A stretch of 8,099 bases of DNA from Verrucomicrobiales bacterium (GCA_003453085.1 DMMK01000609.1:1-8099); one strand, 5' to 3'; counted from the first letter of the stretch, positions 1 through 6,105 are shown. Translations and numbers: made by a program. The notes: generated from the sequence alone by a model not told the origin.

Positions 1-342
1 CCCAACCCCACCCGCTGCCGTATCCACGCGCGCATCCGCAAGACCCCCAGTGGCACTCCTCAGCGTCCACGTCTGGCAGTTTATTTTTCGAACTCCAACG
101 TGTATGCTCAGCTCATTGACGACGTGGCAGGCAAGACCATTGTGTCTGCTTCCACGAAGGAAAAAGGCTTCGGCGAAAGCCGCGCCAACAGCGTTACCGC
201 CGCCAAGGTGGGACAGGCTGTTGCTGAGCGCGCCCTGGCCGCAAACATCACAGCCGTGGTTTTCGATCGCGGTGGCTTCACCTATCACGGCAAAGTGAAA
301 GCACTTGCCGACGCCGCCCGCGAAAAAGGTCTGAAATTCTAA
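1..342 (+). CDS. rplR: 50S ribosomal protein L18, 5' end cut by window
   Basis: L18 binds 5S rRNA and, with L5, docks it into the central protuberance of the large ribosomal subunit. The frame is open from base 1 and gives 113 residues to the TAA at 340-342. Family landmarks are [51 protein letters not shown] and the C-terminal GLKF. Bacterial L18 is usually about 117-120 residues, so only roughly the first 5-10 basic residues lie outside the window. It precedes rpsE by 18 bp, the normal spc-operon order. The GTG/ATG codons inside the visible part are not the start, because the conserved basic N-terminal region ([15 protein letters not shown]) lies upstream of them in the same frame. Confidence 0.96.
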   Translation, partial: PNPTRCRIHARIRKTPSGTPQRPRLAVYFSNSNVYAQLIDDVAGKTIVSASTKEKGFGESRANSVTAAKVGQAVAERALAANITAVVFDRGGFTYHGKVKALADAAREKGLKF

Positions 343-360
343 TCTCGACGAATCCCATTT

Positions 361-894
361 ATGGCAGCAGCTACATTCAGTCCCGCCAACGGTGAATCCT
401 CAGGCGATTCCCGCCCGGACTCCATTGAAAAAGTGGTGCACATCAACCGATGCGCCAAGGTCGTTAAAGGTGGTCGTCGTTTCAGTTTCTCCGCACTCGT
501 TGTTGCTGGTGACCAGCAGGGCAAAGTCGGCTGGGGATTCGGCAAGGCTAACGAAGTCGCTGACGCGATCAAGAAGGCTACCGAATCTTCACGCAAGAAC
601 ATGAACCGCGTGCACCTGAACAACAACACGATCCCTCATGAAGTGATCGGTGAGCACGGTGGCGGTCGCATCATGTTGAAGCCTGCAACTCCAGGTACTG
701 GCATCATTGCTGGTGGTGGTGCACGTGCAGTGCTTGAAGCAGCAGGTGTCAAAGACGTGATCGGCAAGTCGCTGGGTTCCAGCAACCATGCCAACGTCGT
801 CAAGGCTACCCTCGCTGCTCTGAGCGCCCTTCGCCCGAGAGACGAAATCTTCCGCGCTCGCGGCAAAGAGATCAAAGAGAAGAAAGCTCTCTAA
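361..894 (+). CDS. rpsE: 30S ribosomal protein S5
   Basis: S5 is a small-subunit protein at the back of the head-body junction, needed for translational accuracy and mRNA unwinding at the entry channel. The product is 177 residues, slightly longer than the typical 165-170 because of a Ser/Asp-rich N-terminal tail (residues 1-22). The N-terminal dsRBD-like S5 domain covers about 23-88 ([37 protein letters not shown]). The C-terminal domain covers about 100-165 ([19 protein letters not shown], then [16 protein letters not shown]). The ATG at 361 gives a sensible N terminus but has no Shine-Dalgarno motif upstream. Downstream, rplO follows after 37 bp. The rpmD gene that sits here in E. coli is absent. 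Confidence 0.98.
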   Translation: MAAATFSPANGESSGDSRPDSIEKVVHINRCAKVVKGGRRFSFSALVVAGDQQGKVGWGFGKANEVADAIKKATESSRKNMNRVHLNNNTIPHEVIGEHGGGRIMLKPATPGTGIIAGGGARAVLEAAGVKDVIGKSLGSSNHANVVKATLAALSALRPRDEIFRARGKEIKEKKAL

Positions 895-931
895 TTGATC
901 CCCAAGTTCAAAGTTTAATTTTCAAATCAGT

Positions 932-1372
932 ATGCAACTCCAAGACGTCAAACCTCGCCCAGGGGCGAAAAAGCGCCGCAAGCGCATCGGTTGCGGTGAA
1001 AGCTCCGGCCACGGCAAGACTTCCTGTAAAGGACACAAAGGTCAGAAAGCCCGTGCAGGTGCCGGTATCCGTCCAGGCTTCGAAGGTGGTCAGATGCCAC
1101 TTCACCGTCGTCTCCCCAAGAAGGGTTTCAGCAATGTTCAGTTCCGCGACGTCTATGAAGTCGTGAACGTGAGCGCTCTGAATGCCTTCGAAGACGGCAC
1201 GGTGATCAATGAAGTTCTGCTTCGTGAGAACAACATCGTCAACCGCAACTGCGATGCGATCAAGATCCTGGGTTCTGGTGACCTCAGCCGCAAGCTGACC
1301 ATCGAAATCAAGAATGTCAGCGCCTCGGCCCGCGAGAAGATCGAGAAGGCTGGCGGCACAGTCGCAGCCTGA
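932..1372 (+). CDS. rplO: 50S ribosomal protein L15
   Basis: L15 is an assembly protein of the large subunit that threads a long basic extension into 23S rRNA. The product is 146 residues, normal for the family (E. coli 144). The N-terminal 55 residues are Gly/Lys/Arg-rich with the diagnostic pattern RPGAKKRRKRIGCG, SGHGKTSCKGHKGQKAR and RPGFEGGQMPLHRRLPKKGF. The globular C-terminal part ends in KNVSASAREKIEKAGGTV, the usual L15 ending. The start at 932 yields the canonical MQLQDVKPRPGA opening, with no Shine-Dalgarno motif upstream. It is followed by a 98-bp gap before secY that contains a long hairpin (separate entry), an unusually large spacer for this operon. Confidence 0.98.
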   Translation: MQLQDVKPRPGAKKRRKRIGCGESSGHGKTSCKGHKGQKARAGAGIRPGFEGGQMPLHRRLPKKGFSNVQFRDVYEVVNVSALNAFEDGTVINEVLLRENNIVNRNCDAIKILGSGDLSRKLTIEIKNVSASAREKIEKAGGTVAA

Positions 1373-1398
1373 TCATTTCAGATCTAACTCAACCCGTC

Positions 1399-1450
1399 AG
1401 CGGGCCAGTCACCAATCAACCTTTCCGGTTGTTAGATGGCTAGGCCCGCT
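1399..1450 (+). promoter_or_regulatory. Extended hairpin between rplO and secY (attenuator or leader element)
   Basis: A perfect 8-bp GC-rich stem, AGCGGGCC (1399-1406) with GGCCCGCT (1443-1450), is extended inward by AGTCA/TGGCT (1407-1411 with 1437-1441, one G-T pair, bulged A1442). It is capped by CAACC/GGTTG (1417-1421 with 1427-1431). It is followed by a T/C-rich stretch (TTCTTATACTCCCC) that is not a clean U-run. It lies 27 bp past the rplO stop and 20 bp before the secY ATG. It could be a partial terminator that lowers secY-map expression relative to ribosomal proteins, a processing site, or a protein-binding leader. The structure is seen; the function is inferred. Confidence 0.55.
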
Positions 1451-1470
1451 TTCTTATACTCCCCTTTCTC

Positions 1471-1968
1471 ATGATTTCTGCTTTTGCCAACAGCTTCAAA
1501 GTCCCTGACCTGCGTTCCCGAATTCTGTTCACGCTGGCGATGATCGTCATCGTCCGCATTGGTGCTTCCATCACCCTTCCGGGCGTGGATGTCACCGTGC
1601 TCGACGAGTGGATCAAGACCCGCACGGCAGACGCCGGCTCTGGAGCTGCCCAGGTGGCTGCGCTGTTGAACGTTTTTAGCGGTGGTGGCCTGCAAAACTG
1701 TGCCATTTTCGCCCTCGGCATCATGCCCTACATCAGCGCTTCCATCATGTTACAGCTCCTCACCGCCGTGGTGCCGAGACTCAGCAAGTTGGCCCGTGAA
1801 GATGGTGGTCGGCAGAAAATCACCCAATATACGCGCATCGCGACCATCGTCCTTTGCCTTTTCCAGGGTTACCTGCTGGCTCAGTCCCTGCAGAATCCTG
1901 GTCAGAACATCTTCCTGGGTGGTCTGAATGAGACCATTGAACGCCTTCAGCGTCCCCTGGTCCCCTGA
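1471..1968 (+). CDS. secY: SecY translocase channel, N-terminal segment (first frame)
   Basis: SecY is the pore subunit of the SecYEG translocon in the inner membrane, which moves unfolded proteins across or into the membrane. This segment is 165 residues and ends at the TGA at 1966-1968, far short of the usual 430-500. It carries the cytoplasmic N terminus (FKVPDLRSRILFTL), TM1 (about 16-36), the plug and TM2 region with the hallmark FSGGGLQNCAIFALGIMPYISASIMLQLL (69-97), the conserved cytoplasmic loop (LAREDGGRQKITQYTR) and TM3 (about 123-140). It ends in the following periplasmic loop at RPLVP. The remaining TM helices lie in the +1 frame. Read through the break (skipping T1966), the two segments give a normal 502-residue SecY. 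The ATG at 1471 fits family N termini and lacks a Shine-Dalgarno motif. Confidence 0.93.
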   Translation: MISAFANSFKVPDLRSRILFTLAMIVIVRIGASITLPGVDVTVLDEWIKTRTADAGSGAAQVAALLNVFSGGGLQNCAIFALGIMPYISASIMLQLLTAVVPRLSKLAREDGGRQKITQYTRIATIVLCLFQGYLLAQSLQNPGQNIFLGGLNETIERLQRPLVP

Positions 1969-2980
1969 CTTCAGTTTTTGGGGCTTTGTGGTTCCTTCCG
2001 TGATTACCATCACTGCAGGTACCATGCTGATGATGTGGCTTGGCGAAATGATCACTGATCGCGGCATTGGCAACGGTGTCTCCCTGCTGATCTGTGTGAA
2101 TATCGTCTCCGACCTTCCGGGTGCCATGGTCCAGGTGTGGCAGACTTATGTTGGTAACGTGGATGGTGACATGAGCAAGCCGGCGACGCTGGTGCTTCTC
2201 CTCGCCTTCATGATTATCGTCATCGCAGGTGTCATTGCTTTGACTCAGGCCACCCGACGAATCGTCATCCAGTATGCGAAACGCGTGGTTGGTCGCAAAG
2301 TCTATGGCGGCCAGACTCAGTATCTGCCTTTGAAAATCAATTATTCTGGGGTGATGCCGATCATCTTTGCCCAGGCGATCCTGCTTTTCCCTTCATCCAT
2401 CATCGCTTCCATGTTCCCACATGTGGGTTGGGTGCAGCGTTTTTCCCAGGCTATCGCTTCTGGCTGGATCTATTACGGCCTTTCCGCTGCACTGATCTTC
2501 TTCTTCAGCTATTTCTGGGTCGCTACCATGTTCCAGCCCACTCAGATTTCTGAAGATCTGAAAAAGAGCGGTGGTTACATCCCTGGCATCCGCCCAGGCA
2601 AGCCAACGGCCGACTTCCTCGACTTCACGATGAGCCGTCTCACCTTCGCAGGTGCCATCTTCCTCACCGCTCTTTATGTGATGCCTGGCGTGATCAGTGC
2701 CCTCCTAGGCATTGCCCCGCAGACCGCTCAGTTCTTTGGCGGCACCAGCCTCCTCATCCTTGTTGGCGTGGTCCTTGATGTCATGCGTCAGATCGAAACC
2801 CACCTGCTCAAAAGCCATTATGACGGTTTCCTCAAAAAGGGACGTATCCGTGGCCGTTTTGACCGCACGCAGCAGACGGGTGAAGTGGCCAATCCGACCA
2901 CCGTTGCTGTCCTGTGGACTGGCATCGCTTTGATCACCCTTTTGGGCGTGGCTTGGCTGATCTACAACAAAGGCATGTGA
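1928..2980 (+). CDS. secY: SecY translocase channel, C-terminal segment (+1 frame)
   Basis: This frame is open from an ATG at 1928, but homology-like sequence begins only at about 1967 (DFSFWGFVVPSVITITAGTM, TM4), right after the stop of the upstream frame. It supplies TM4-TM10, including MWLGEMITDRGIGNGVSLLI, the cytoplasmic loop YAKRVVGRKVYGG before TM7, LPLKINYSGVMPIIFAQAIL, and the C5 loop tip KKSGGYIPGIRPGKPTADF used by SecA and ribosomes. It ends with the conserved cytoplasmic tail (DVMRQIETHLLKSHYDGFLKKG). The 13 residues coded between 1928 and 1966 (MRPLNAFSVPWSP) do not look like SecY. Independent initiation at 1928 would start a protein inside a periplasmic loop, which is topologically awkward, so I treat this as the 3' part of one secY gene. 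map follows after 8 bp. Confidence 0.92.
   Translation: MRPLNAFSVPWSPDFSFWGFVVPSVITITAGTMLMMWLGEMITDRGIGNGVSLLICVNIVSDLPGAMVQVWQTYVGNVDGDMSKPATLVLLLAFMIIVIAGVIALTQATRRIVIQYAKRVVGRKVYGGQTQYLPLKINYSGVMPIIFAQAILLFPSSIIASMFPHVGWVQRFSQAIASGWIYYGLSAALIFFFSYFWVATMFQPTQISEDLKKSGGYIPGIRPGKPTADFLDFTMSRLTFAGAIFLTALYVMPGVISALLGIAPQTAQFFGGTSLLILVGVVLDVMRQIETHLLKSHYDGFLKKGRIRGRFDRTQQTGEVANPTTVAVLWTGIALITLLGVAWLIYNKGM
1960..1970 (+). other. secY: secY frame break, candidate +1 recoding site CCC-TGA-C
   Basis: The first frame reads CTG GTC CCC TGA. Skipping T1966 gives GTC CCC GAC TTC, joining RPLVP to DFSFWGF without gap or overlap in the family pattern. The P-site codon CCC can re-pair with CCT after a +1 slip. 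The stop is TGA followed by C, a poor termination context and the same arrangement as CTT TGA C in prfB. No Shine-Dalgarno-like stimulator or convincing downstream stem is visible. An extra C in the CCCC run (1962-1965) would produce the same picture, so a sequencing or assembly error is a serious alternative. Confidence 0.6.
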
Positions 2981-2988
2981 TCTGATTC

Positions 2989-3816
2989 ATGGGACTTCTC
3001 AGCAGCAACAAAATCCCGATTCGTCACGGTGCCCAGCAGCAGGGGATCCGCGAAGCCTGTCAGATGGCCCGTGACGTCCTGCTCAAAACAGCGGCTCAGG
3101 CTCACGTCGGAGTCACCACGGGTGAAGTGGATCGCTTTGCGGCTGCTGAAATGAAGGCCCGAGGCTGCAAAAGTGCTTTCCTCGGTTATCGTGGCTTCCC
3201 GGGACACATCTGCATTTCCATCAATGAAGAGATCATTCATGGGATTGGCGGTCCTCGTGTGATCCAGGATGGGGACGTTGTTAAGATCGATGTCGGAATC
3301 GAGTATAATGGATGGATTGGCGACAATGCCCTGACCGTTCCTGTCGGCAATGTGGCCAAGGAAACCCTGCATCTTTTGGCTGCCACTGAAGAGTCCCTTC
3401 ACATTGCGGCCAATCACGCTCGGGATGGTTGGATGCTCGGCGATCTTTGCGCCTCGGTGGAAGAGCACGTGATCCAGTACGGTTATTCGGTCGTGCGAGA
3501 ATTTGTAGGACACGGCGTTGGCCGGAAGCTGCACGAAAAGCCCGAGGTTCCAAATTACGGAGTCAAGGGAGAGCGTCCACGCCTGAAAGCTGGCATGACG
3601 CTCGCGATCGAACCCATGGTCAACATGGGAACGGGCAAGACACGGGTTCTCGCTGACAAATGGACGGCTATCACCCAGGATCGTAAACCGAGCTCGCACT
3701 ATGAGCATGTGGTGTTGGTCACGGAAGGCGAGCCGGAGCTGTTGACCTTCCGCAAACGCATGTTCCCCAAAGGAGTCCATGATTTGACACCTGTGCCGGT
3801 GAGTGAGTTGTTCTGA
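2989..3816 (+). CDS. map: Type I methionine aminopeptidase
   Basis: This cytosolic metalloenzyme removes the initiator methionine from nascent proteins after deformylation. The product is 275 residues with the pita-bread fold. All five metal ligands are present: D101 (VVKIDVGIEY), D112 (GWIGDNALTV), H175 (FVGHGVGRKLHE), E208 (LAIEPMVN) and E239 (SSHYEHVVLVTE). The substrate-contact histidines H84 (IIHGIGG) and H182 (KLHEKPEV) are also there. It starts 8 bp after secY, so it is almost certainly cotranscribed and perhaps translationally coupled. In many bacteria adk lies between secY and map and infA follows. Here adk is missing and the operon stops after map at an intrinsic terminator. No Shine-Dalgarno motif precedes the ATG. 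Confidence 0.97.
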   Translation: MGLLSSNKIPIRHGAQQQGIREACQMARDVLLKTAAQAHVGVTTGEVDRFAAAEMKARGCKSAFLGYRGFPGHICISINEEIIHGIGGPRVIQDGDVVKIDVGIEYNGWIGDNALTVPVGNVAKETLHLLAATEESLHIAANHARDGWMLGDLCASVEEHVIQYGYSVVREFVGHGVGRKLHEKPEVPNYGVKGERPRLKAGMTLAIEPMVNMGTGKTRVLADKWTAITQDRKPSSHYEHVVLVTEGEPELLTFRKRMFPKGVHDLTPVPVSELF

Positions 3817-3821
3817 GCTAA

Positions 3822-3835
3822 ATCAAAAATTTGAT
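3822..3835. repeat. Short AT-rich palindrome after map
   Basis: ATCAAA-AA-TTTGAT is a 14-bp perfect dyad lying 5 bp past the map stop and directly before the terminator stem. It may only extend terminator structure; no further role is evident. Confidence 0.4.
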
Positions 3836-3836
3836 G

Positions 3837-3869
3837 AAAAGGGTGCCTCTGAAAATTGGCACCCTTTTT
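3837..3869 (+). terminator. Rho-independent terminator of the spc operon
   Basis: The stem is GGGTGCC (3841-3847) with GGCACCC (3858-3864) around a 10-nt AT-rich loop. Upstream AAAA (3837-3840) can pair with part of the following TTTTT (3865-3869). The U-tract follows the stem directly. It lies 20 bp beyond the map stop codon, so rplR-rpsE-rplO-secY-map end here. Confidence 0.92.
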
Positions 3870-4343
3870 GTTGCCTGTTTCTCACCTCCGCTTTTCATGA
3901 TGGCCTCTTCCCGGTGTGCTGAGGAAGAAGGGCAGGGGATATCTCATCAAAACTCCGGTCATGTTTTATGGAGAAGCATGTCTGGCCTTTTGATTGGACG
4001 TTTTGGTGCAATTCCGAATACACAGGAATGACTGAAACGGATTTCTGTTCGGTAGCCCACTTGAAGCCTTCAGCGACTTCGGTCATGGCTGGTTGCCAAA
4101 ACAAAGGTCAAACAGTCACTTCAACTCGGAAGCAAATCCAAGTACCCAACCTGCGGGCGCACCCAGCACGCTCATAAATATTGGCTCAAACTTCGAGGCA
4201 GGTCATGCGAGCGGTAATTCATTCAAAGGGCGCAAGTTCTTGATGGAGAAGCCATTTTCACTCTCATCTGGCTGCGCTTTGGAGGAGTGTGGGAGCAGGT
4301 CGGATGTTTGCCCAAGCTGTCCTTCTCCCGCGACTTCTATTTC
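3870..4343. other. Intergenic stretch with no recognisable gene
   Basis: I see no gene with a recognisable family here. Short frames are open on both strands. On the plus strand one runs from a TTG at 4093 to 4347 (84 codons, Ser/Gly/Pro-rich). On the minus strand one covers 3895-4104 (69 codons). Neither shows a known motif, a ribosome-binding site or a credible partner. The stretch lies directly downstream, in minus-strand terms, of the comM remnant, so some of it may be decayed coding sequence. Confidence 0.4.
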
Positions 4344-4516
4344 TTAGTGCTGCCGGCGCTTCTGCACCATCATCGAACTGCAACTGTAGTCGCGTCTCGT
4401 GTCGCCGTAGAACCCGCACTGACAGGGGTTCAAGGCAGCCACCAGCATTAAGGAAGTGGGATGGTCACACTGCCACTGGCCCGTATAAGGTTGATCCGGT
4501 CATCCTGATTCTCCAC
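4344..4516 (-). pseudogene. comM: ComM/YifB-like Mg-chelatase-family ATPase remnant
   Basis: Intact ComM is an AAA+ helicase-like ATPase of about 500 residues that aids integration of incoming DNA during natural transformation. Two adjacent minus-strand frames carry its signature. Frame A (4516 down to 4457) gives ENQDDRINLIRASGSVTIP, like the family's strand before the ISRA.GS.T.P motif. Frame B (4457 down to 4347) gives LMLVAALNPCQCGFYGDTRR, then DYSCSSMMVQKRRQH and a TAA. ComM proteins have a near-identical FMLVAAMNPCPCGxxGDxRRxCxCSP block here, directly after the first piece. One missing base at about 4457 separates the frames. The expected SGPLLDRID arginine-finger region is missing downstream, and no Walker A or upstream domain could be recognised. 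This is a short internal fragment with a frameshift and a stop, clearly non-functional. Confidence 0.78.
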
Positions 4517-4614
4517 CCCATGGCTTTCGTCCTGGGCCATTTTGGCCTGGCACCCATGTGGTATAATCGCCTAGTGTAGTTAACAATGAGTTCCGAAATG
4601 ATGCTGGTTTTGCC

Positions 4615-4640
4615 CGCTTTTGTCGTAGGACGACAAGGCG
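4615..4640. repeat. Hairpin-forming inverted repeat
   Basis: TTGTCG (4620-4625) pairs with CGACAA (4631-4636) around a 5-nt loop. CGC (4615-4617) and GCG (4638-4640) extend the stem past a bulge. It lies in the gene-poor stretch upstream of the comM remnant. No U-run follows on the plus strand. Its role is unknown. Confidence 0.4.
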
Positions 4641-4734
4641 AAAAGAACCTGTCCTAACGAGCTTTGGAACCAAATAACTGGGCAACGAAGGCGGCTGAGC
4701 CAACGCACTCCCGAGCTTAGCGGCCAAAACCCAG

Positions 4735-4773
4735 TCTCCGATTAGGCACCTTTTTTGTCAGCTTGATCGGAGA
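4735..4773. repeat. 8-bp inverted repeat TCTCCGAT/ATCGGAGA
   Basis: TCTCCGAT (4735-4742) is perfectly repeated in inverse at 4766-4773 with a 23-nt loop that contains a T6 run. It could be the end of a vanished element, an operator-like site, or chance. No second copy is visible in the window. Confidence 0.4.
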
Positions 4774-4860
4774 TAGTGAAGGGCCATCTATGCCTCATCT
4801 TTTACCAAATCTCTTTGCCAAAGGTTTGCACTGATCAATTCTGCCCCCACTGGCCCTATC

Positions 4861-4914
4861 TCATACTGTTACTATTGTGCATTGGCTATGTATGGCTATT
4901 TGCACAGTGTATGA
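4861..4914. repeat. Imperfect long inverted repeat
   Basis: TCATAC (4861-4866) pairs with GTATGA (4909-4914), and TGTGCA (4876-4881) with TGCACA (4901-4906). The 5' arm carries 7 unpaired bases more than the 3' arm. The loop contains a GGCTAT-N4-GGCTAT direct repeat. It lies in sequence with no gene, and its function is unknown. Confidence 0.35.
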
Positions 4915-4917
4915 TGT

Positions 4918-5142
4918 TCAAGGAATGAAATGTTCGGTCCTGACCAGCGCCGAAATGCGGATCGATTTAGATTCGTGGAGTCCCTGTTCACCCAATTCCC
5001 AAGGGATTTGATTCATAATTGAATGAACCTGGTCTGAGACTGCCACCTCAAGAGTCCTCTGCGACTGTGGATAACCGGGATGCCGTTTCTTCGATGTCTG
5101 ACTGAATCCTCGATTCGATGAAGCTCGAAATCCGGCAATCGC
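4918..5142 (-). other. Unidentified open stretch, possible gene remnant or small ORF
   Basis: On the minus strand 74 codons (5142 down to 4921) are open between two stops and end at a TGA (4918-4920). The translation includes KKRHPGYPQSQRTLEVAVSD and later MNQIPWELGEQGLHESKSIR, which looks more protein-like than the surroundings. Possible starts are GTG at 5046 (42 residues) or ATG at 5016 (32 residues), neither with a ribosome-binding site. The opposite strand is also open for 28 codons (4925-5011). I recognise no family. It could be the 3' end of a decayed gene or non-coding DNA. Confidence 0.22.
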
Positions 5143-5479
5143 TTAGAAGAAGCCATTCCTTAGGAGCTCTGTTAGGAAGTCTTATCCCAGGCTAACACGT
5201 TGTTTATGAAGCCCTAAAAAGGGAAGGAAAGCATGAAAGTCACTTTCTTTGAACATTATTTTTTCTCAAGTTTCTAAATTTTAGAGTAATATTAGCACTT
5301 CTTCACGACCGACTCAAAAGAGGTGCGATTCTTGAAAATGAGTTCGGTTAAGGCGCAGTTGTGGTGCATTTCTCAAATTTGCTAGTCATGATTATTTTCA
5401 AGATCGCTAAAATCTGCAAAAATAGGCTTGCCGTCATGGTAATTATATAGCAACTTCGACTCAATTCTGATTTTGCTTA
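5143..5479. other. AT-rich gene-free stretch upstream of the HTH-receiver gene
   Basis: No open frame of interest is visible. The sequence is visibly AT-richer than the flanking genes, at its lowest around 5221-5280 where only about 18 of 60 bases are G or C. It holds a perfect short dyad TCTAAA-T-TTTAGA (5273-5285) and a TATATA box-like string (5444-5449) without a convincing -35 partner. The promoter of the downstream gene presumably lies here, but I cannot place it. Confidence 0.45.
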
Positions 5480-5504
5480 ATTGCTCGCAATGACTTGGAG
5501 CAAT
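5480..5504. promoter_or_regulatory. Dyad ATTGCTC-N11-GAGCAAT upstream of HTH-receiver gene
   Basis: A perfect 7-bp inverted repeat (5480-5486 and 5498-5504) lies 24 bp before the ATG at 5529. Its left half overlaps a second small palindrome, TTGCTCGCAA (5481-5490). The roughly 18-bp spacing between half-site centres is about two helical turns, which suits a dimeric regulator. Autoregulation by the adjacent HTH protein is only an inference. A leader hairpin is equally possible. Confidence 0.4.
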
Positions 5505-5528
5505 CTTCATTTTTATCACAACACTTTT

Positions 5529-6089
5529 ATGGCCGAACTACCCTCCCCTGAACTCATGACGGTGAAAGAGACCGCTGAGTACCTGCGCATCCCTCTCCCG
5601 ACGGTGTACTATCTCGTCCAGCGTGGCCAGTTGCCTGCTGTCCAGATTGGTGGCCGCTGGCGCATCAAGCGTAGTCTGCTTGATCGTGACGTGCTTCGTA
5701 AGGAAGACGAATCGGGCCAGCCCACAGTCATGGTCGTGGACGATGATCCTGCATTGCAGGCCCTCTTTAAGCAGTTCCTCAAGAAAGCTGGCTTTGGACG
5801 TCTAGTCGTGGGCACGGGTGCAGAGGCCATCAGCATGGCGAAAAAGCAGCGCTTTGACTTTGTCTTCCTTGATTTGAAGCTTCCTGACGTTCCTGGTGAT
5901 GAAGTCTATTCCCAGTTGAAGGAAATGTATCCGGATCTGCCTATCGTGGTCATCACGGGTTATCCAGACAGCGAAATCCTGAGCCGGATTCTCTCCCATG
6001 GCCCGGTGACCGTGATCAAGAAGCCGATCGAATACGATCAGCTTAACAAGGCGGTGAAACAGCTCGGCCACAAAGGTGCCGAAGTCTGA
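5529..6089 (+). CDS. Excisionase-type HTH fused to a response-regulator receiver domain
   Basis: The product is a 186-residue cytoplasmic protein. Residues 8-52 are an excisionase/MerR-like helix-turn-helix (HTH_17 type): MTVKETAEYLRIPLPTVYYL, then QRGQLPAVQIGGRWRIKRS, the classic pattern with a wing. Residues 66-180 are a CheY-like receiver with the acidic cluster D71-D72-D73, phosphoacceptor D115 (FVFLDLKLPD), T143 (VVITGYPDS) and K165 (VIKKP), so it should accept phosphate from a histidine kinase. The order (DNA-binding first, receiver last) is the reverse of most response regulators. A TTG at 5481 would add 16 residues (MLAMTWSNLHFYHNTF) outside any domain. The ATG at 5529 is preferred, though it has no Shine-Dalgarno motif. 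No kinase is encoded nearby. It is convergent with the cyclase gene. Confidence 0.93.
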   Translation: MAELPSPELMTVKETAEYLRIPLPTVYYLVQRGQLPAVQIGGRWRIKRSLLDRDVLRKEDESGQPTVMVVDDDPALQALFKQFLKKAGFGRLVVGTGAEAISMAKKQRFDFVFLDLKLPDVPGDEVYSQLKEMYPDLPIVVITGYPDSEILSRILSHGPVTVIKKPIEYDQLNKAVKQLGHKGAEV

Positions 6090-6105
6090 TCGTCCTTATG
6101 GGTGA

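Noticed and set aside
1928..1966. Independent start codon for a split two-subunit SecY (ATG at 1928)
   Set aside because: The first 13 codons do not resemble SecY, the upstream frame matches up to its stop, and initiation would fall inside a periplasmic loop. A frameshift explains the data better.
2962..3780. 272-codon minus-strand open frame opposite map
   Set aside because: It is a shadow of map, whose plus-strand product has all five metal ligands.
3957..4207. GGTCATG recurring at 3957, 4081 and 4201 (spacing about 120 bp)
   Set aside because: Only 7 bases match and the flanks are unrelated, so it is not a repeat array or CRISPR.
4420..4445. tRNA T-arm-like string GGGGTTCAAGG followed by CCACCA-like bases
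   Set aside because: No pairing T-stem, acceptor stem or anticodon arm can be built. The bases are explained by the comM remnant on the other strand.
4289..4579. 96-codon plus-strand frame across the comM remnant
   Set aside because: The comM motifs are on the minus strand, and this frame has no family signature, only a chance hydrophobic start.
5481..5528. TTG start extending the HTH-receiver protein by 16 residues
   Set aside because: The extension lies outside the HTH domain, overlaps the dyad at 5480-5504 and has no initiation signal. The ATG at 5529 gives a normal N terminus.
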